A stretch of 64,000 nucleotides of DNA, from positions 310,001 through 374,000 of the forward strand of contig NZ_JELR01000002.1 in NCBI RefSeq assembly GCF_000708675.1, read 5' to 3'. The notes under the pieces were generated by a model that had not been told where the DNA came from, did no database searches, and saw only the letters and a program-made list of their open reading frames with translations. Origin of the DNA: Microbulbifer sp. HZ11 (GTDB lineage: Bacteria; Pseudomonadota; Gammaproteobacteria; Pseudomonadales; Cellvibrionaceae). Positions 55,623 to 64,000 of the stretch are shown in pieces; position 1 is the stretch's first letter; each line of letters opens with the position of its first letter. Both the position numbers and the translations under genes were made by a program.

Positions 55623-58397
55623 ATGGACAAAACCCGTCTTTCTCGGGCAATCAAGGGCGCGATCGCGGCTGCCGCCGTTACATCCAGCTTTTCTACCGTT
55701 TCTCTTGCGCAGGATGTGCAGCAGGAAGTAGAAGAAATTGTTGTCACCGGTTCACGCATCCAGCGTGCGACGGACGCCAATAGCGCCACGCCAATCAGTG
55801 TGTTTGATGCCGCTCAACTGGAGCAGTCAGGCCAGACAACACTGGAAGACTTCCTGCAAAACATTCCATCAATGACTGGCGGCCAATTGGGTTCATCGGT
55901 CAACAACGGCAGTGGCGGTCTCGCCACCGTTTCCCTGCGCGGCCTCGGATCTTCGCGCACCCTGATTTTGATGAACGGACGCCGCCTCAGCTCCTCCGGT
56001 GGTGCCACCGGTGTGGTTGACCTCAACACCATCCCCACCTCAGTGATCGAGCGTGTGGAAATCCTGCGTGACGGCGCCTCTACCATTTACGGCTCTGACG
56101 CCATCGCCGGTGTAATCAACATCATCACCAAAAAAGGGTTCGAAGGTGCTGAGCTGACCTTCGACTACGGCGCCTCCACCCATGGCGACGGTGACGAGTA
56201 CCTGGCTGCAATGACCATCGGTACCGGCAACGACAAAGGTCATGTCATGTTGAACGCGCAATACACCAAGCGCGAAGATATCTGGCAGGGTGATCGTCGA
56301 TTCTCCGAGTGCCCGCTGGGAGAAACCGGTGGTAACGTAGTCTGTGGCGGCAGTCCCACTACCACACCAGCACGTTTCTCACCGACTGCAGATGATCGTC
56401 AGCTGATCGTAGATCCGGTTACCGGCGTTGTGCGCAACTTCAACTCCACCACCGACGGGTACAACTTCGCTGAAGCCAGTTACCTGACAACCCCACAGGA
56501 AGTTGCCTCCATATATGGATACGGTACTTACGAGCTATACGACTGGAAAGACGTAACCGACGTAAATGCCTTTACCGAGCTGTCTTTTGTCAATCGCCGC
56601 TCCGACCAGCTAATGGCTGCAGAGGGTACCTTCTGGGGGCCCGAAGTACCCGTGACCAACCCCTATAATCCGATCGGTGAACCAGTAAACATTGGCCGCC
56701 GTCTGGAAGAAACCGGTGGGCGCTCTTTCTCCCAGGACCTGAACACCTGGCGTGGCGTCGTCGGGCTCGAGGGTGAATTCTGCAATGAGTGGACCTGGGA
56801 CCTGTCCTACAATTATTCCCGCTGGGTCGACACCCAGATTGACCGGGGTCGCGGTAATACCGTGCGTTTCGAGAATCTGCTGGATCCTGTTGCCTGTGCG
56901 GCTGATCCGGAATGTGCCGCTGCCGTGGGCGCCACCGGCGTAACCGCCTGGAACCCCTTTGCGGCAGGTACTCTGACCGAAGAAATGCAGAACTATGCGC
57001 TGGTGACCAACTCTCCGGTTGAACGTTCTTCGTTGCGTAGCTTCCAGGCCAACCTGGTTGGTGACTTCGGCGAATGGGCCCTGACCGGTGAAGCGCCCGC
57101 ATGGGCCGTCGGTTATGAGAACCGCGCCGAACGCACAGAGATCGTGCCGGACGGCGCCGCCGAAATCGGTCAGATCTACTTCGTGAACGGCGATGCCTGG
57201 GGTGGTAACTACAGCGTGGATGAGTTCTACGGCGAGGTGCGCGTACCTGTACTGGAAGGTCGTCCCTGGGCAGAGATCCTCGCATTCGAGGCATCTTTCC
57301 GCTACTCCGACTACAGCACCATAGGTAGCGATACCACCTTCGGCGCTGTTATTGAATACGCACCACTGGATGAGCTTCGTTTCCGCGGCACCTATTCCGA
57401 AGGCTTCCGCGCTCCAGGTCTGGATGATCTCTACCTGACTCCGACGGTGTCCGCCGAGACCTATTCAGACCCCTGTAATGGCTGGGACAGCAGCTTCAAC
57501 TCCAATGTCCAGGCCAACTGTGCCGCGGACGGTATCGCCCCGGGAACCGCAATCGTTTCCCCGCAGGCCACCGGCCTGTTTGGCGGCAACCCGGATCTGG
57601 AGGCCGAGAAGTCTGAGAGCTGGACACTGGGTATGGTGTGGACACCATCCTGGACCGACAACATGGGGTTTACCGTTGATTACTTCAACATCAACATCGA
57701 CGACGCGATTGGCACTCTGACCACCAACACCATTGTACAGGGTTGTTATGAGAGCCCCGGGTTCAGTTCCCCGCTGTGTGACCTGATTACCGGTGCGGCT
57801 GCAGTGGGCAGCAGCCCCTCACCCACCAGTCCATACCGTGCGAACGACAACACCATTGCCGGCCAGCTGCTCAACAGCCAGAACGTATCCACTTTCGAGA
57901 CCTCCGGTGTCGACCTGGGCTTTGACTACAGCATGGATGTGGGCCCCGGTGTAGTGAGTGTCAACCTCTCTGCCACTTACCTGCATGAGTGGAAATATCG
58001 CGGCAGCCCAGAAGACCCGACTATCGACCTGGCGGGCTACTTCGGAGCCGACCCGGTAACCACCGCCATCGTCGCCTTCCCGGAGTGGAAATTCTACGGA
58101 ACCCTGGGCTATGAATACGATTGCTGGAGCGCATTCACCACCGTGCGCATGCTGGGTGAAGTCGATGACTTCGATCCATCACCGGCGGCCCTGGCTACCC
58201 ATATTGATACCACCTGGTATCAAGATGTGAACTTCAACTACTTCCGCTGGGAAAATGTCACCCTGACCGGTGGTATCCGCAACATGTGGAATCAGCAGCC
58301 CCCGTATGTCACCAACTACGATGACATGAACACCCTGATGAGAAGCTATGACACCGTCGGCCGCTTCTTCTACGGAAGTGTGACGTTGCAGTTCTAA
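55623..58397 (+). CDS. TonB-dependent receptor (no STN domain)
   Basis: 924 residues from the ATG at 55623. Signal peptide ending at SLAQ, TonB box VEEIVVTGSRIQR, plug (TVSLRGLGSSRTLILMNGRR; DGASTIYGSDAIAGVINIIT) and a long barrel ending ...SYDTVGRFFYGSVTLQF. Extracellular loops carry several Cys pairs (CPLGETGGNVVCGG; CAADPECAAAVG; CYESPGFSSPLC). Without an STN domain it transports but does not signal through FecR. Ligand unknown; carbohydrate, peptide and siderophore are all possible. Confidence 0.95.
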   Translation: MDKTRLSRAIKGAIAAAAVTSSFSTVSLAQDVQQEVEEIVVTGSRIQRATDANSATPISVFDAAQLEQSGQTTLEDFLQNIPSMTGGQLGSSVNNGSGGLATVSLRGLGSSRTLILMNGRRLSSSGGATGVVDLNTIPTSVIERVEILRDGASTIYGSDAIAGVINIITKKGFEGAELTFDYGASTHGDGDEYLAAMTIGTGNDKGHVMLNAQYTKREDIWQGDRRFSECPLGETGGNVVCGGSPTTTPARFSPTADDRQLIVDPVTGVVRNFNSTTDGYNFAEASYLTTPQEVASIYGYGTYELYDWKDVTDVNAFTELSFVNRRSDQLMAAEGTFWGPEVPVTNPYNPIGEPVNIGRRLEETGGRSFSQDLNTWRGVVGLEGEFCNEWTWDLSYNYSRWVDTQIDRGRGNTVRFENLLDPVACAADPECAAAVGATGVTAWNPFAAGTLTEEMQNYALVTNSPVERSSLRSFQANLVGDFGEWALTGEAPAWAVGYENRAERTEIVPDGAAEIGQIYFVNGDAWGGNYSVDEFYGEVRVPVLEGRPWAEILAFEASFRYSDYSTIGSDTTFGAVIEYAPLDELRFRGTYSEGFRAPGLDDLYLTPTVSAETYSDPCNGWDSSFNSNVQANCAADGIAPGTAIVSPQATGLFGGNPDLEAEKSESWTLGMVWTPSWTDNMGFTVDYFNINIDDAIGTLTTNTIVQGCYESPGFSSPLCDLITGAAAVGSSPSPTSPYRANDNTIAGQLLNSQNVSTFETSGVDLGFDYSMDVGPGVVSVNLSATYLHEWKYRGSPEDPTIDLAGYFGADPVTTAIVAFPEWKFYGTLGYEYDCWSAFTTVRMLGEVDDFDPSPAALATHIDTTWYQDVNFNYFRWENVTLTGGIRNMWNQQPPYVTNYDDMNTLMRSYDTVGRFFYGSVTLQF

Positions 58398-58417
58398 ATC
58401 AATATCACCTCTCCTCT

Positions 58418-58446
58418 AAGCCCCGCCCTCTGGCGGGGCTTTTTTT
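58418..58446 (+). terminator. Rho-independent terminator after the second receptor
   Basis: AAGCCCCGCC and GGCGGGGCTT form a perfect 10-bp stem with a 4-base loop, followed by a T run. It starts 21 bp after the receptor stop. Confidence 0.95.
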
Positions 58447-58693
58447 GCGCGTATTTCCACAATTCGAATTGCCCGCGCACCAATTAATAGACGATCGTCC
58501 TGCAAAAAACATCAGCTTATGACTAACGTGACTTTTATCTAAACGTGCGGTTTTTTTATTTTTTTTTGAGGGAACTTAATCCCAGTCCGTTAAATACACG
58601 TTGGGAAGGAAATGACCGCTTGGGGGTAGTCATTTCCGCACACGCCAAACCTGGCAACACACTAAAAATCCAACGATCAAGAGAGGATTTAGA

Positions 58694-61288
58694 ATGAAAA
58701 AGAACCTCCTGTCCGTAGCGGTAGCCGCTACGATCATGGTTCCTGCCCTGCCCACGTTCGCACAAGAAGACGCAACGATGGTAGAAGAGGTAGTAGTTAC
58801 CGGTTCTCGCATTAAGCGCACTAACTTTGATGAAGCCGCGCAAGTAGTGAGCATGGATCGTGCAGATATCGATGCTCTCGGCAACCTGATGATCGCTGAC
58901 ACCCTGCGCAATACTCCGCTGAACTCTTTGGGCTCTTTCAACGAGCGCTCTGGTAGTTCCGCTCAATCAAATGCCACCGTTGACCTACGTGGCCTCGGTT
59001 CTCAGCGCAGCCTGGTAATGATCAATGGTCGCCGTATGCCGGGCTCCCCAAACCTGGGTGCCGCATCCATCAACTTGAATATGATTCCGATGGCTGCTGT
59101 TGAACGTATTGACATCCTAGCTGACGGTGCTTCTGCCGTGTATGGTTCAGACGCGGTTGCAGGTGTTGTCAACCTGATGATGCGTGAAAACTTCGAAGGT
59201 ATTGAGTTCACTACTCGCCGAGGTGACCGCGCTAACGACGACGGCATCGAAGAATCATTTAGTTTTGTAACCGGTCTTTCAAGCGACCGGGGCAACATCA
59301 CCTTCTCCGCAGAGTACAATCATCGCGACCCGATTTTTGACGGAGACCGTGAGTACACTTCTGCTTGGATCCGCGACAATGGCGACGGCCGCCTTGATGC
59401 ATACCTGGATACCGATGGCTACTCTTACTATGGTAAGACCATCGAAATCTACGATCCGAATACAGAGTATTACAGCATTCAAGCAGCCACCAGCTGCGCA
59501 GGTGACTCCAACTTCATGGAAACAGGAGCTGCTGCCTTTGGTGAACCAGACGGCACTCTATGTACCTACCCGTACGCTAACATCTCTGCCAATAAGGCCG
59601 AGTTGAGTCGCATCAACACATTCCTCAGCGCCAACTACGAAATCTCGGATAATGTCGAGTTCTATGCCAATGCGCTCTTCTCAAAAGTGGACTCTTTTGG
59701 TCGGTATGCACCACCTGCAGCGGCTTGGTCTGACATGCCGGCGGATTACGCGGATGTTCCGTTTGATGTAGATGCCCTTCTTGCCGATGGCACTATCACT
59801 GATGACTATGAGATCACAGGCTACTATCGCTGGACCAACATTGGCCCGCGTGACAATAACGTCACTGATACCCAGTACGACTTCACTTTAGGCTTCCGTG
59901 GTGATCTGCCTAACGGCATGAGCTACGAGACTTACGCTCAAAAAGGGCGTTACGAAGTTAAGGAGTTCGGTTCCTATTACCTGTCCTACCCTGGCCTAGA
60001 CTACGTACTAAACAATGGTATTGATCCGTTCTCTGATGAAGGTGCGGCCGCTATGCGTGCGTTGACATCCCAGAACAACTACACCGATCAAACCAAAGTC
60101 TATGGCCACCTACAGTTTGACGGTGGTGATTGGTTTGGGGCGGGCGAGACGATTGTCCTGACCGGTGCAGAAGCTTATACCGTTTCCTACGCCAACCAAT
60201 ACGATAACGCCTCAGAAGCGGGCTTAGTGGGCGGCAGCTCCGGCAACTCTGCTGCTGGTGAACGCGATGTAGCAGCCGTCTTTGCCGAAGCCATCATTCC
60301 GGTTATGGAAAAAATGGAAGTTAATGCGGCTGTCCGTTACGATAATTACAGCGACTTCGGCTCCAACGTTGCACCTTCTCTCTCGGCCAGCTATAGCCTG
60401 ACCGATTCATTGACTCTGCGCGCCCGCGCAGGCGTGGGTTTCCGCGCTCCGGCTCTGGATGAACTATACGGTCCATCTGCATTCTCTGCTGAAGACGCGA
60501 CTGATCCGATGACCGGTCTTTCACGTCAGTGGGATACTTACTACTCCACCAGCGAAGATCTGGAAGCGGAAACCTCCACCTCTATGTCCTTTGGTGGTAA
60601 CTGGCGTTTCGCTGACAGCTGGAGCCTTGACGCAACCCTGTGGAACGTAGAAGTTGAAGACGTAATCATTCAGCCGTCCGCTCAGAGTATTTTCTATGCT
60701 CTGGCTTCTGGCGTTACTCTGGATCCGGCGAGCGGCATCTACACTACAGGCACTGGCGCTCAACGTGAGTTCTTCTCCCAGACTACTAACGCCGGTGTAC
60801 TGGATGTATCTGGCCTTGACGTGAAAGTCGACGGCAGCTTCGATACCACATTTGGTTTGGTTTCATTGGGAGCTTTCGTCAGCCATCAGCTGTCTTATGA
60901 GACTGATGCCTACTATCAGGGACCAGTACAGGATATTTCCTCCTTTAATCTGTACCCGAACCTGCGTGGTCAGTTCACCTTGGGCTGGAGCATGGACATG
61001 CATGCAGTTGACCTGACAGTTGACTACATCGCATCCCATGATGAGTTCACCAGTGTGACTGATTCCGGTACCCTGGAGATGAGTGGCACAGACCTGGACT
61101 CTTGGACTACTCTGAACCTGGCTTACAGCCTTGCCACTGAGTCGTTCGGCGCGATCAAGGTTGGTGCTCGCAACCTGACCAATGAAGATCCAGTAATGGA
61201 CAAAGATGGCAAATACGCTCGTGACCACTACGACCTGTATGATGCCACTGGTCGCATGGTATACGCGGAGTACACCATGAGCTTCTAA
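58694..61288 (+). CDS. TonB-dependent receptor (third)
   Basis: 864 residues; GAGAGGA precedes the ATG. Signal peptide (SVAVAATIMVPALPTFAQED), TonB box EEVVVTGSRIKRT, plug (TVDLRGLGSQRSLVMINGRR; DGASAVYGSDAVAGVVNLMM) and barrel to ...DATGRMVYAEYTMSF. Codon use contains more T- and A-ending codons than the second receptor, so base composition is lower in GC than in the neighbours. It has its own terminator on each side and is probably monocistronic. Substrate unknown. Confidence 0.95.
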   Translation: MKKNLLSVAVAATIMVPALPTFAQEDATMVEEVVVTGSRIKRTNFDEAAQVVSMDRADIDALGNLMIADTLRNTPLNSLGSFNERSGSSAQSNATVDLRGLGSQRSLVMINGRRMPGSPNLGAASINLNMIPMAAVERIDILADGASAVYGSDAVAGVVNLMMRENFEGIEFTTRRGDRANDDGIEESFSFVTGLSSDRGNITFSAEYNHRDPIFDGDREYTSAWIRDNGDGRLDAYLDTDGYSYYGKTIEIYDPNTEYYSIQAATSCAGDSNFMETGAAAFGEPDGTLCTYPYANISANKAELSRINTFLSANYEISDNVEFYANALFSKVDSFGRYAPPAAAWSDMPADYADVPFDVDALLADGTITDDYEITGYYRWTNIGPRDNNVTDTQYDFTLGFRGDLPNGMSYETYAQKGRYEVKEFGSYYLSYPGLDYVLNNGIDPFSDEGAAAMRALTSQNNYTDQTKVYGHLQFDGGDWFGAGETIVLTGAEAYTVSYANQYDNASEAGLVGGSSGNSAAGERDVAAVFAEAIIPVMEKMEVNAAVRYDNYSDFGSNVAPSLSASYSLTDSLTLRARAGVGFRAPALDELYGPSAFSAEDATDPMTGLSRQWDTYYSTSEDLEAETSTSMSFGGNWRFADSWSLDATLWNVEVEDVIIQPSAQSIFYALASGVTLDPASGIYTTGTGAQREFFSQTTNAGVLDVSGLDVKVDGSFDTTFGLVSLGAFVSHQLSYETDAYYQGPVQDISSFNLYPNLRGQFTLGWSMDMHAVDLTVDYIASHDEFTSVTDSGTLEMSGTDLDSWTTLNLAYSLATESFGAIKVGARNLTNEDPVMDKDGKYARDHYDLYDATGRMVYAEYTMSF

Positions 61289-61316
61289 GATGCAATTGCA
61301 TTCTTAAATGTATTGA

Positions 61317-61342
61317 GGGCCAACATTTGTTGGCCCTTTTTT
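61317..61342 (+). terminator. Rho-independent terminator after the third receptor
   Basis: GGGCCAACA and TGTTGGCCC form a 9-bp complementary stem (the loop opens the last pairs), followed by six T. The next gene's ATG lies only 12 bp beyond the T run. Confidence 0.93.
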
Positions 61343-61354
61343 ATGGGGTTTCGA

Positions 61355-62284
61355 ATGATCCAACAACATTGGGACGAATTCTGGCAGCAAGGCTATATAA
61401 CCACCTTTGGTCTCCCGCTTGTGAATAACTATACGGGAAAGTTAAGAGAGCTTTGGGAAGAGATTTTCTCGAATTTAGATTCTGGTACCGAATTACTTGA
61501 CCTGGCGACAGGGAACGGTGCAATACCTTGCATCGCTTACAGCACTCTCAAAAAAGCTAATAAATTCGCGAATATATGCGCTATAGACCGCGCAAAAATT
61601 CCAGCTAGCATCCCCGCCTCACCTGAAATTAATGAGGCCCGAGAGCACATTCACTTTTTCGGAGATTCCTCCTGCGAGGAACTAATCTTTCCTGACAATA
61701 AATTTGACTTGATAACATCCCAATTTGGCATTGAATACAGTGAGTGGAAACAATCGCTCCCCGAAGCACACAGAGTCTTGAAGCCTGGTGGAGAGTGCCA
61801 CTTTTTCTGCCATTGTGATCGCTCCGCACTCATTATCTCTACACAATCTGATTTGGAAGTTTACGAAAGCGCACTTGAGGAAATGAAAATTTTCGAGCAT
61901 GCAATAAATTTCACTAAAAATTTCCAATCAATAGGTGAAACAAAGTTAGCTTGCACCACCACCTTGAACAACGCAGTCAACTGTCTGCAAGCCAAACACA
62001 AGGGACATGATCTATGTCAGATAATAGTGAATGAGACAAGTCAACAGTTAAAGCGATTAAACAGCACATCGGCAGAGCTGGTAAGGGAATCTTTGGAAAC
62101 TATTAGAAAAAGCTTCCGGGCTGCCCAAGGGAGACAGAAAGACATGCTGAGCGCCGCGCTTAGCAAGAAAGATGTCACCTACATATCCCAGTTCGCACGA
62201 GATATTGGGTTCGACAAAGTTAAAGCTGTGGATTTCTCTCAAGATGGAGATCTCGTCGGCGTCTATATTTCATTGACGAAATAG
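61355..62284 (+). CDS. Class I SAM-dependent methyltransferase
   Basis: 309 residues from the ATG at 61355. The SAM-binding motif I reads GTELLDLATGNGAIPCIAYS; the next motifs are FDLITSQFGIEYSEWKQSLP and AHRVLKPGGECHFFCHCDRS, as in methyltransf_11/25 enzymes. The C-terminal 120 residues are helical and I do not recognise them. The gene is clearly more AT-rich than its neighbours and stands alone. With a terminator ending 12 bp upstream it has almost no leader or ribosome site. Acquisition by transfer is likely. Methyl acceptor unknown. Confidence 0.82.
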   Translation: MIQQHWDEFWQQGYITTFGLPLVNNYTGKLRELWEEIFSNLDSGTELLDLATGNGAIPCIAYSTLKKANKFANICAIDRAKIPASIPASPEINEAREHIHFFGDSSCEELIFPDNKFDLITSQFGIEYSEWKQSLPEAHRVLKPGGECHFFCHCDRSALIISTQSDLEVYESALEEMKIFEHAINFTKNFQSIGETKLACTTTLNNAVNCLQAKHKGHDLCQIIVNETSQQLKRLNSTSAELVRESLETIRKSFRAAQGRQKDMLSAALSKKDVTYISQFARDIGFDKVKAVDFSQDGDLVGVYISLTK

Positions 62285-62333
62285 TGGTTTGCAGCGTAGT
62301 TTTCCGCCGCCGAGTTCTAGCTGAGTTACTTTT

Positions 62334-62918
62334 ATGGACACATTAACCGCCTTCCTAACCCTCCTCTTCGTAATGGACCCACTGGGTAACATCCCGGTAT
62401 TCCTCGCCGCACTGAAGAATGTCCCACCCAAGCGACAGCTTTACGTGATCATGCGGGAACTGATTTTCGCTCTGATCGTGTTACTGGTATTTCTCTACGG
62501 CGGCCGGTTCGTTTTGGCGTGGTTGGGACTTTCCCAAGAGGCCATCCGGATTGCTGGGGCGATTATTCTTTTCCTGATCGCGATTCGCATGGTATTCCCG
62601 ATGGAAGGCGGCATTATGGGAGAACGACTGGAAGGGGAACCCTTCTTCGTACCTCTCGCTGTACCATTGGTGGCCGGGCCTTCCACCATGGCCATTCTGA
62701 TGCTGATGACAAACAGCGAAGGGGAACAACTGTGGGACTGGACGCTGGCACTACTTGGCGCCTGGGCGGTATCCGCAGTAATACTGCTGGCCTCGTCCCC
62801 ACTCGCCCGTTTGCTGGGTAACCGGGGGTTGATCGCGGTAGAGCGCCTGATGGGCATGGTACTGGTAATGCTGGCTGTACAGCTCTTCCTGGACGGCATA
62901 AAACAAAGCCTTGCTTAA
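62334..62918 (+). CDS. MarC-family integral membrane protein
   Basis: 194 residues with about six membrane segments. The MarC pattern is clear: TAFLTLLFVMDPLGNIPVFL at the start, GLSQEAIRIAGAIILFLIAI, and FVPLAVPLVAGPSTMAILML in the middle. Despite the name, MarC does not have a proven role in antibiotic resistance. It follows the methyltransferase by 49 bp and could be read from it, but composition returns to the genome norm here. Confidence 0.93.
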   Translation: MDTLTAFLTLLFVMDPLGNIPVFLAALKNVPPKRQLYVIMRELIFALIVLLVFLYGGRFVLAWLGLSQEAIRIAGAIILFLIAIRMVFPMEGGIMGERLEGEPFFVPLAVPLVAGPSTMAILMLMTNSEGEQLWDWTLALLGAWAVSAVILLASSPLARLLGNRGLIAVERLMGMVLVMLAVQLFLDGIKQSLA

Positions 62919-63421
62919 TCGGTCAGTCGCGAGGCTCTAGCGAAGCTGCGTCTCGCGACGATCACTTCACAAGACCTGCTCACCCACTCTCTAGCACAAC
63001 CTAATCGTTACCCGCTGGATAATCACGTTTTTTCAGAATTAATTACCGCGCCAGATTAATTTGGAAAAATTTACCTCTACCGAAAGATGAAAACCCCCAA
63101 ACTCGATCAACTTTTGTACAGCCCGCTCCGGACGAGCAAAAAACAACCAGCTTTGCCACTCCACTCGATAGTTACAGATATCCTAAATTTAACCAAAATT
63201 TAATAAATATTAATAACTAAAGTTAATTTAACCGGATGCAAACACTTCTTAACGATTGTAAATTACACAGCATGATCAATAAAGAATCAGAATCCATAAT
63301 TTGTACTTGATCCCGTTATGTCACGTTAGTTCCACAAATCTATTTGATCCTTTAAAGTCAGCGCGCACTCGAATTACAACAAACCAATAAAAGTGCCTCT
63401 AAGTACATAAAGGATGCATTT
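62919..63421. other. Long non-coding region before the fourth receptor
   Basis: 503 bp without a credible gene. Near its start an 8-bp inverted repeat GTCGCGAG/CTCGCGAC (62926-62959) may be the marC 3' end. From about 63030 to 63300 it is strongly AT-rich, with TTAAT/ATTAA motifs, and should hold the receptor promoter, which I cannot place. The long leader suggests regulated expression. Confidence 0.45.
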
Positions 63422-64000
63422 ATGATCAAGACCAAGTTGAGTATCGCTATTGCAGCGCTCGGCACTATCGCCGCCACTGGTGTTTCCGCTCAGGAAAACG
63501 TGCCGGGCCCGGCTGTAGAAGAAGTAATCGTTACCGGTTCTCGTATTGCACGGGATCCGCTGTCCACCACCGGCCCAATCACTATTGTTGATTCCGAAGC
63601 GATCAGCCGCTCCGGTGTGGGCACCATTGACGAGCTGCTGAACCAGCTGCCGTCCATGGGTACCACTGGTATCAATGCAAACGACAACAACGGCGGCCAG
63701 GGTCTGGCATTCGTTGACCTGCGCAACCTCGGCTCTGCCCGTACTCTGGTACTGGTAAACGGCCGTCGTTTCGTATCTTCCGCTTCCGGCGTCAGCTCCG
63801 CGGTAGACATGAACAACATCCCGGTCGATATGATCGACCGCATCGAAGTACTGACTGACGGCGCTTCCGCCGTATACGGCGCTGACGCCGTTGCCGGTGT
63901 CATCAACGTGGTGATGAAAGACTCCTTCGACGGTGTTCGCATCAATGCACGCGCCGGCGCTACCAAAGACGGCGGCGGTGAGAATGGCGACCTGTCCATC
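63422..64000 (+). CDS. TonB-dependent receptor (fourth), 3' end outside window
   Basis: The 193 residues visible begin MIKTKLSIAIAALGTIAATG with a signal peptide ending VSAQE, a TonB box VEEVIVTGSRIARDPL, and the plug domain (AFVDLRNLGSARTLVLVNGR; DGASAVYGADAVAGVINVVM). The barrel lies beyond the right edge. AAGGATGC precedes the ATG. Wording is closest to the second receptor, so the two may be paralogues. Confidence 0.95.
   Translation, partial: MIKTKLSIAIAALGTIAATGVSAQENVPGPAVEEVIVTGSRIARDPLSTTGPITIVDSEAISRSGVGTIDELLNQLPSMGTTGINANDNNGGQGLAFVDLRNLGSARTLVLVNGRRFVSSASGVSSAVDMNNIPVDMIDRIEVLTDGASAVYGADAVAGVINVVMKDSFDGVRINARAGATKDGGGENGDLSI

Noticed and set aside
62926..62959. GTCGCGAG/CTCGCGAC as a definite marC terminator
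   Set aside because: The loop is 18 bases and no T tract follows, so it is only mentioned within the intergenic entry.

Overview
The window reads as chromosomal DNA of a Gram-negative, flagellated gammaproteobacterium. A marine Cellvibrionales/Microbulbifer-like organism is my best guess; this is an inference from the many TonB-dependent receptors, the FecI/FecR pair, the dusA-tal-(STAS/PP2C)-mlaA neighbourhood, and the YcgL/YcgN and MarC families. No rRNA, tRNA, CRISPR array or insertion sequence was recognised. Coding density is high and most operons show 1-4 bp or short overlaps.

Region 1 (1-24.9 kb) is one large motility and chemotaxis locus. On the minus strand flgB-C-D-E-F-G-H-I build rod, hook and P/L rings (flgI runs off the left edge). 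Divergently, flgA-flgM-flgN encode the P-ring chaperone, the anti-sigma-28 factor and a secretion chaperone, followed by an EAL-HDOD protein and a small TonB-C-domain protein. Then fliA (sigma-28), and the block motA-motB-cheA-cheW-aer-like receptor-cheR-cheB-receptor-cheY-cheZ-flhB-flhA, all minus strand. The order matches the enteric/betaproteobacterial (E. coli type) layout rather than the polar flhA-flhF-flhG-fliA layout, and flhF/flhG are absent here. Three good sigma-28 promoters sit before motA, cheB and flgM, so FliA made here would drive these operons and FlgM would hold it in check. FlhB carries NPTR in place of the conserved NPTH autocleavage motif.

Region 2 (25-35 kb) is metabolic and regulatory: a degenerate glycerophosphodiesterase-like gene overlapping a short FAD-dependent glycerol-3-phosphate dehydrogenase-like gene, dusA, transaldolase, a TerB protein, a partner-switch pair (response regulator-PP2C phosphatase plus a STAS protein with a His-rich tail) and mlaA. 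It ends with a three-gene MNIO (DUF692) RiPP operon whose precursor carries eight EGKCG motifs.

Region 3 (35-50 kb) is mostly housekeeping: hrpA, a POT peptide transporter, a MoxR ATPase/VWA pair, two small membrane proteins, ycgN-ycgL-rnd, recR, ybaB and dnaX. dnaX holds a slippery A AAA AAG site with an early -1 frame stop and a downstream stem, as in the E. coli tau/gamma system. Three long inverted repeats of REP/MITE type lie between genes here and in region 2.

Region 4 (50-64 kb) is an outer-membrane uptake cluster: ECF sigma factor, FecR-like anti-sigma, a TonB-dependent receptor with an N-terminal signalling (STN) domain, two further receptors, an AT-rich methyltransferase gene just behind a terminator, a MarC-family protein, and a fourth receptor cut by the right edge.
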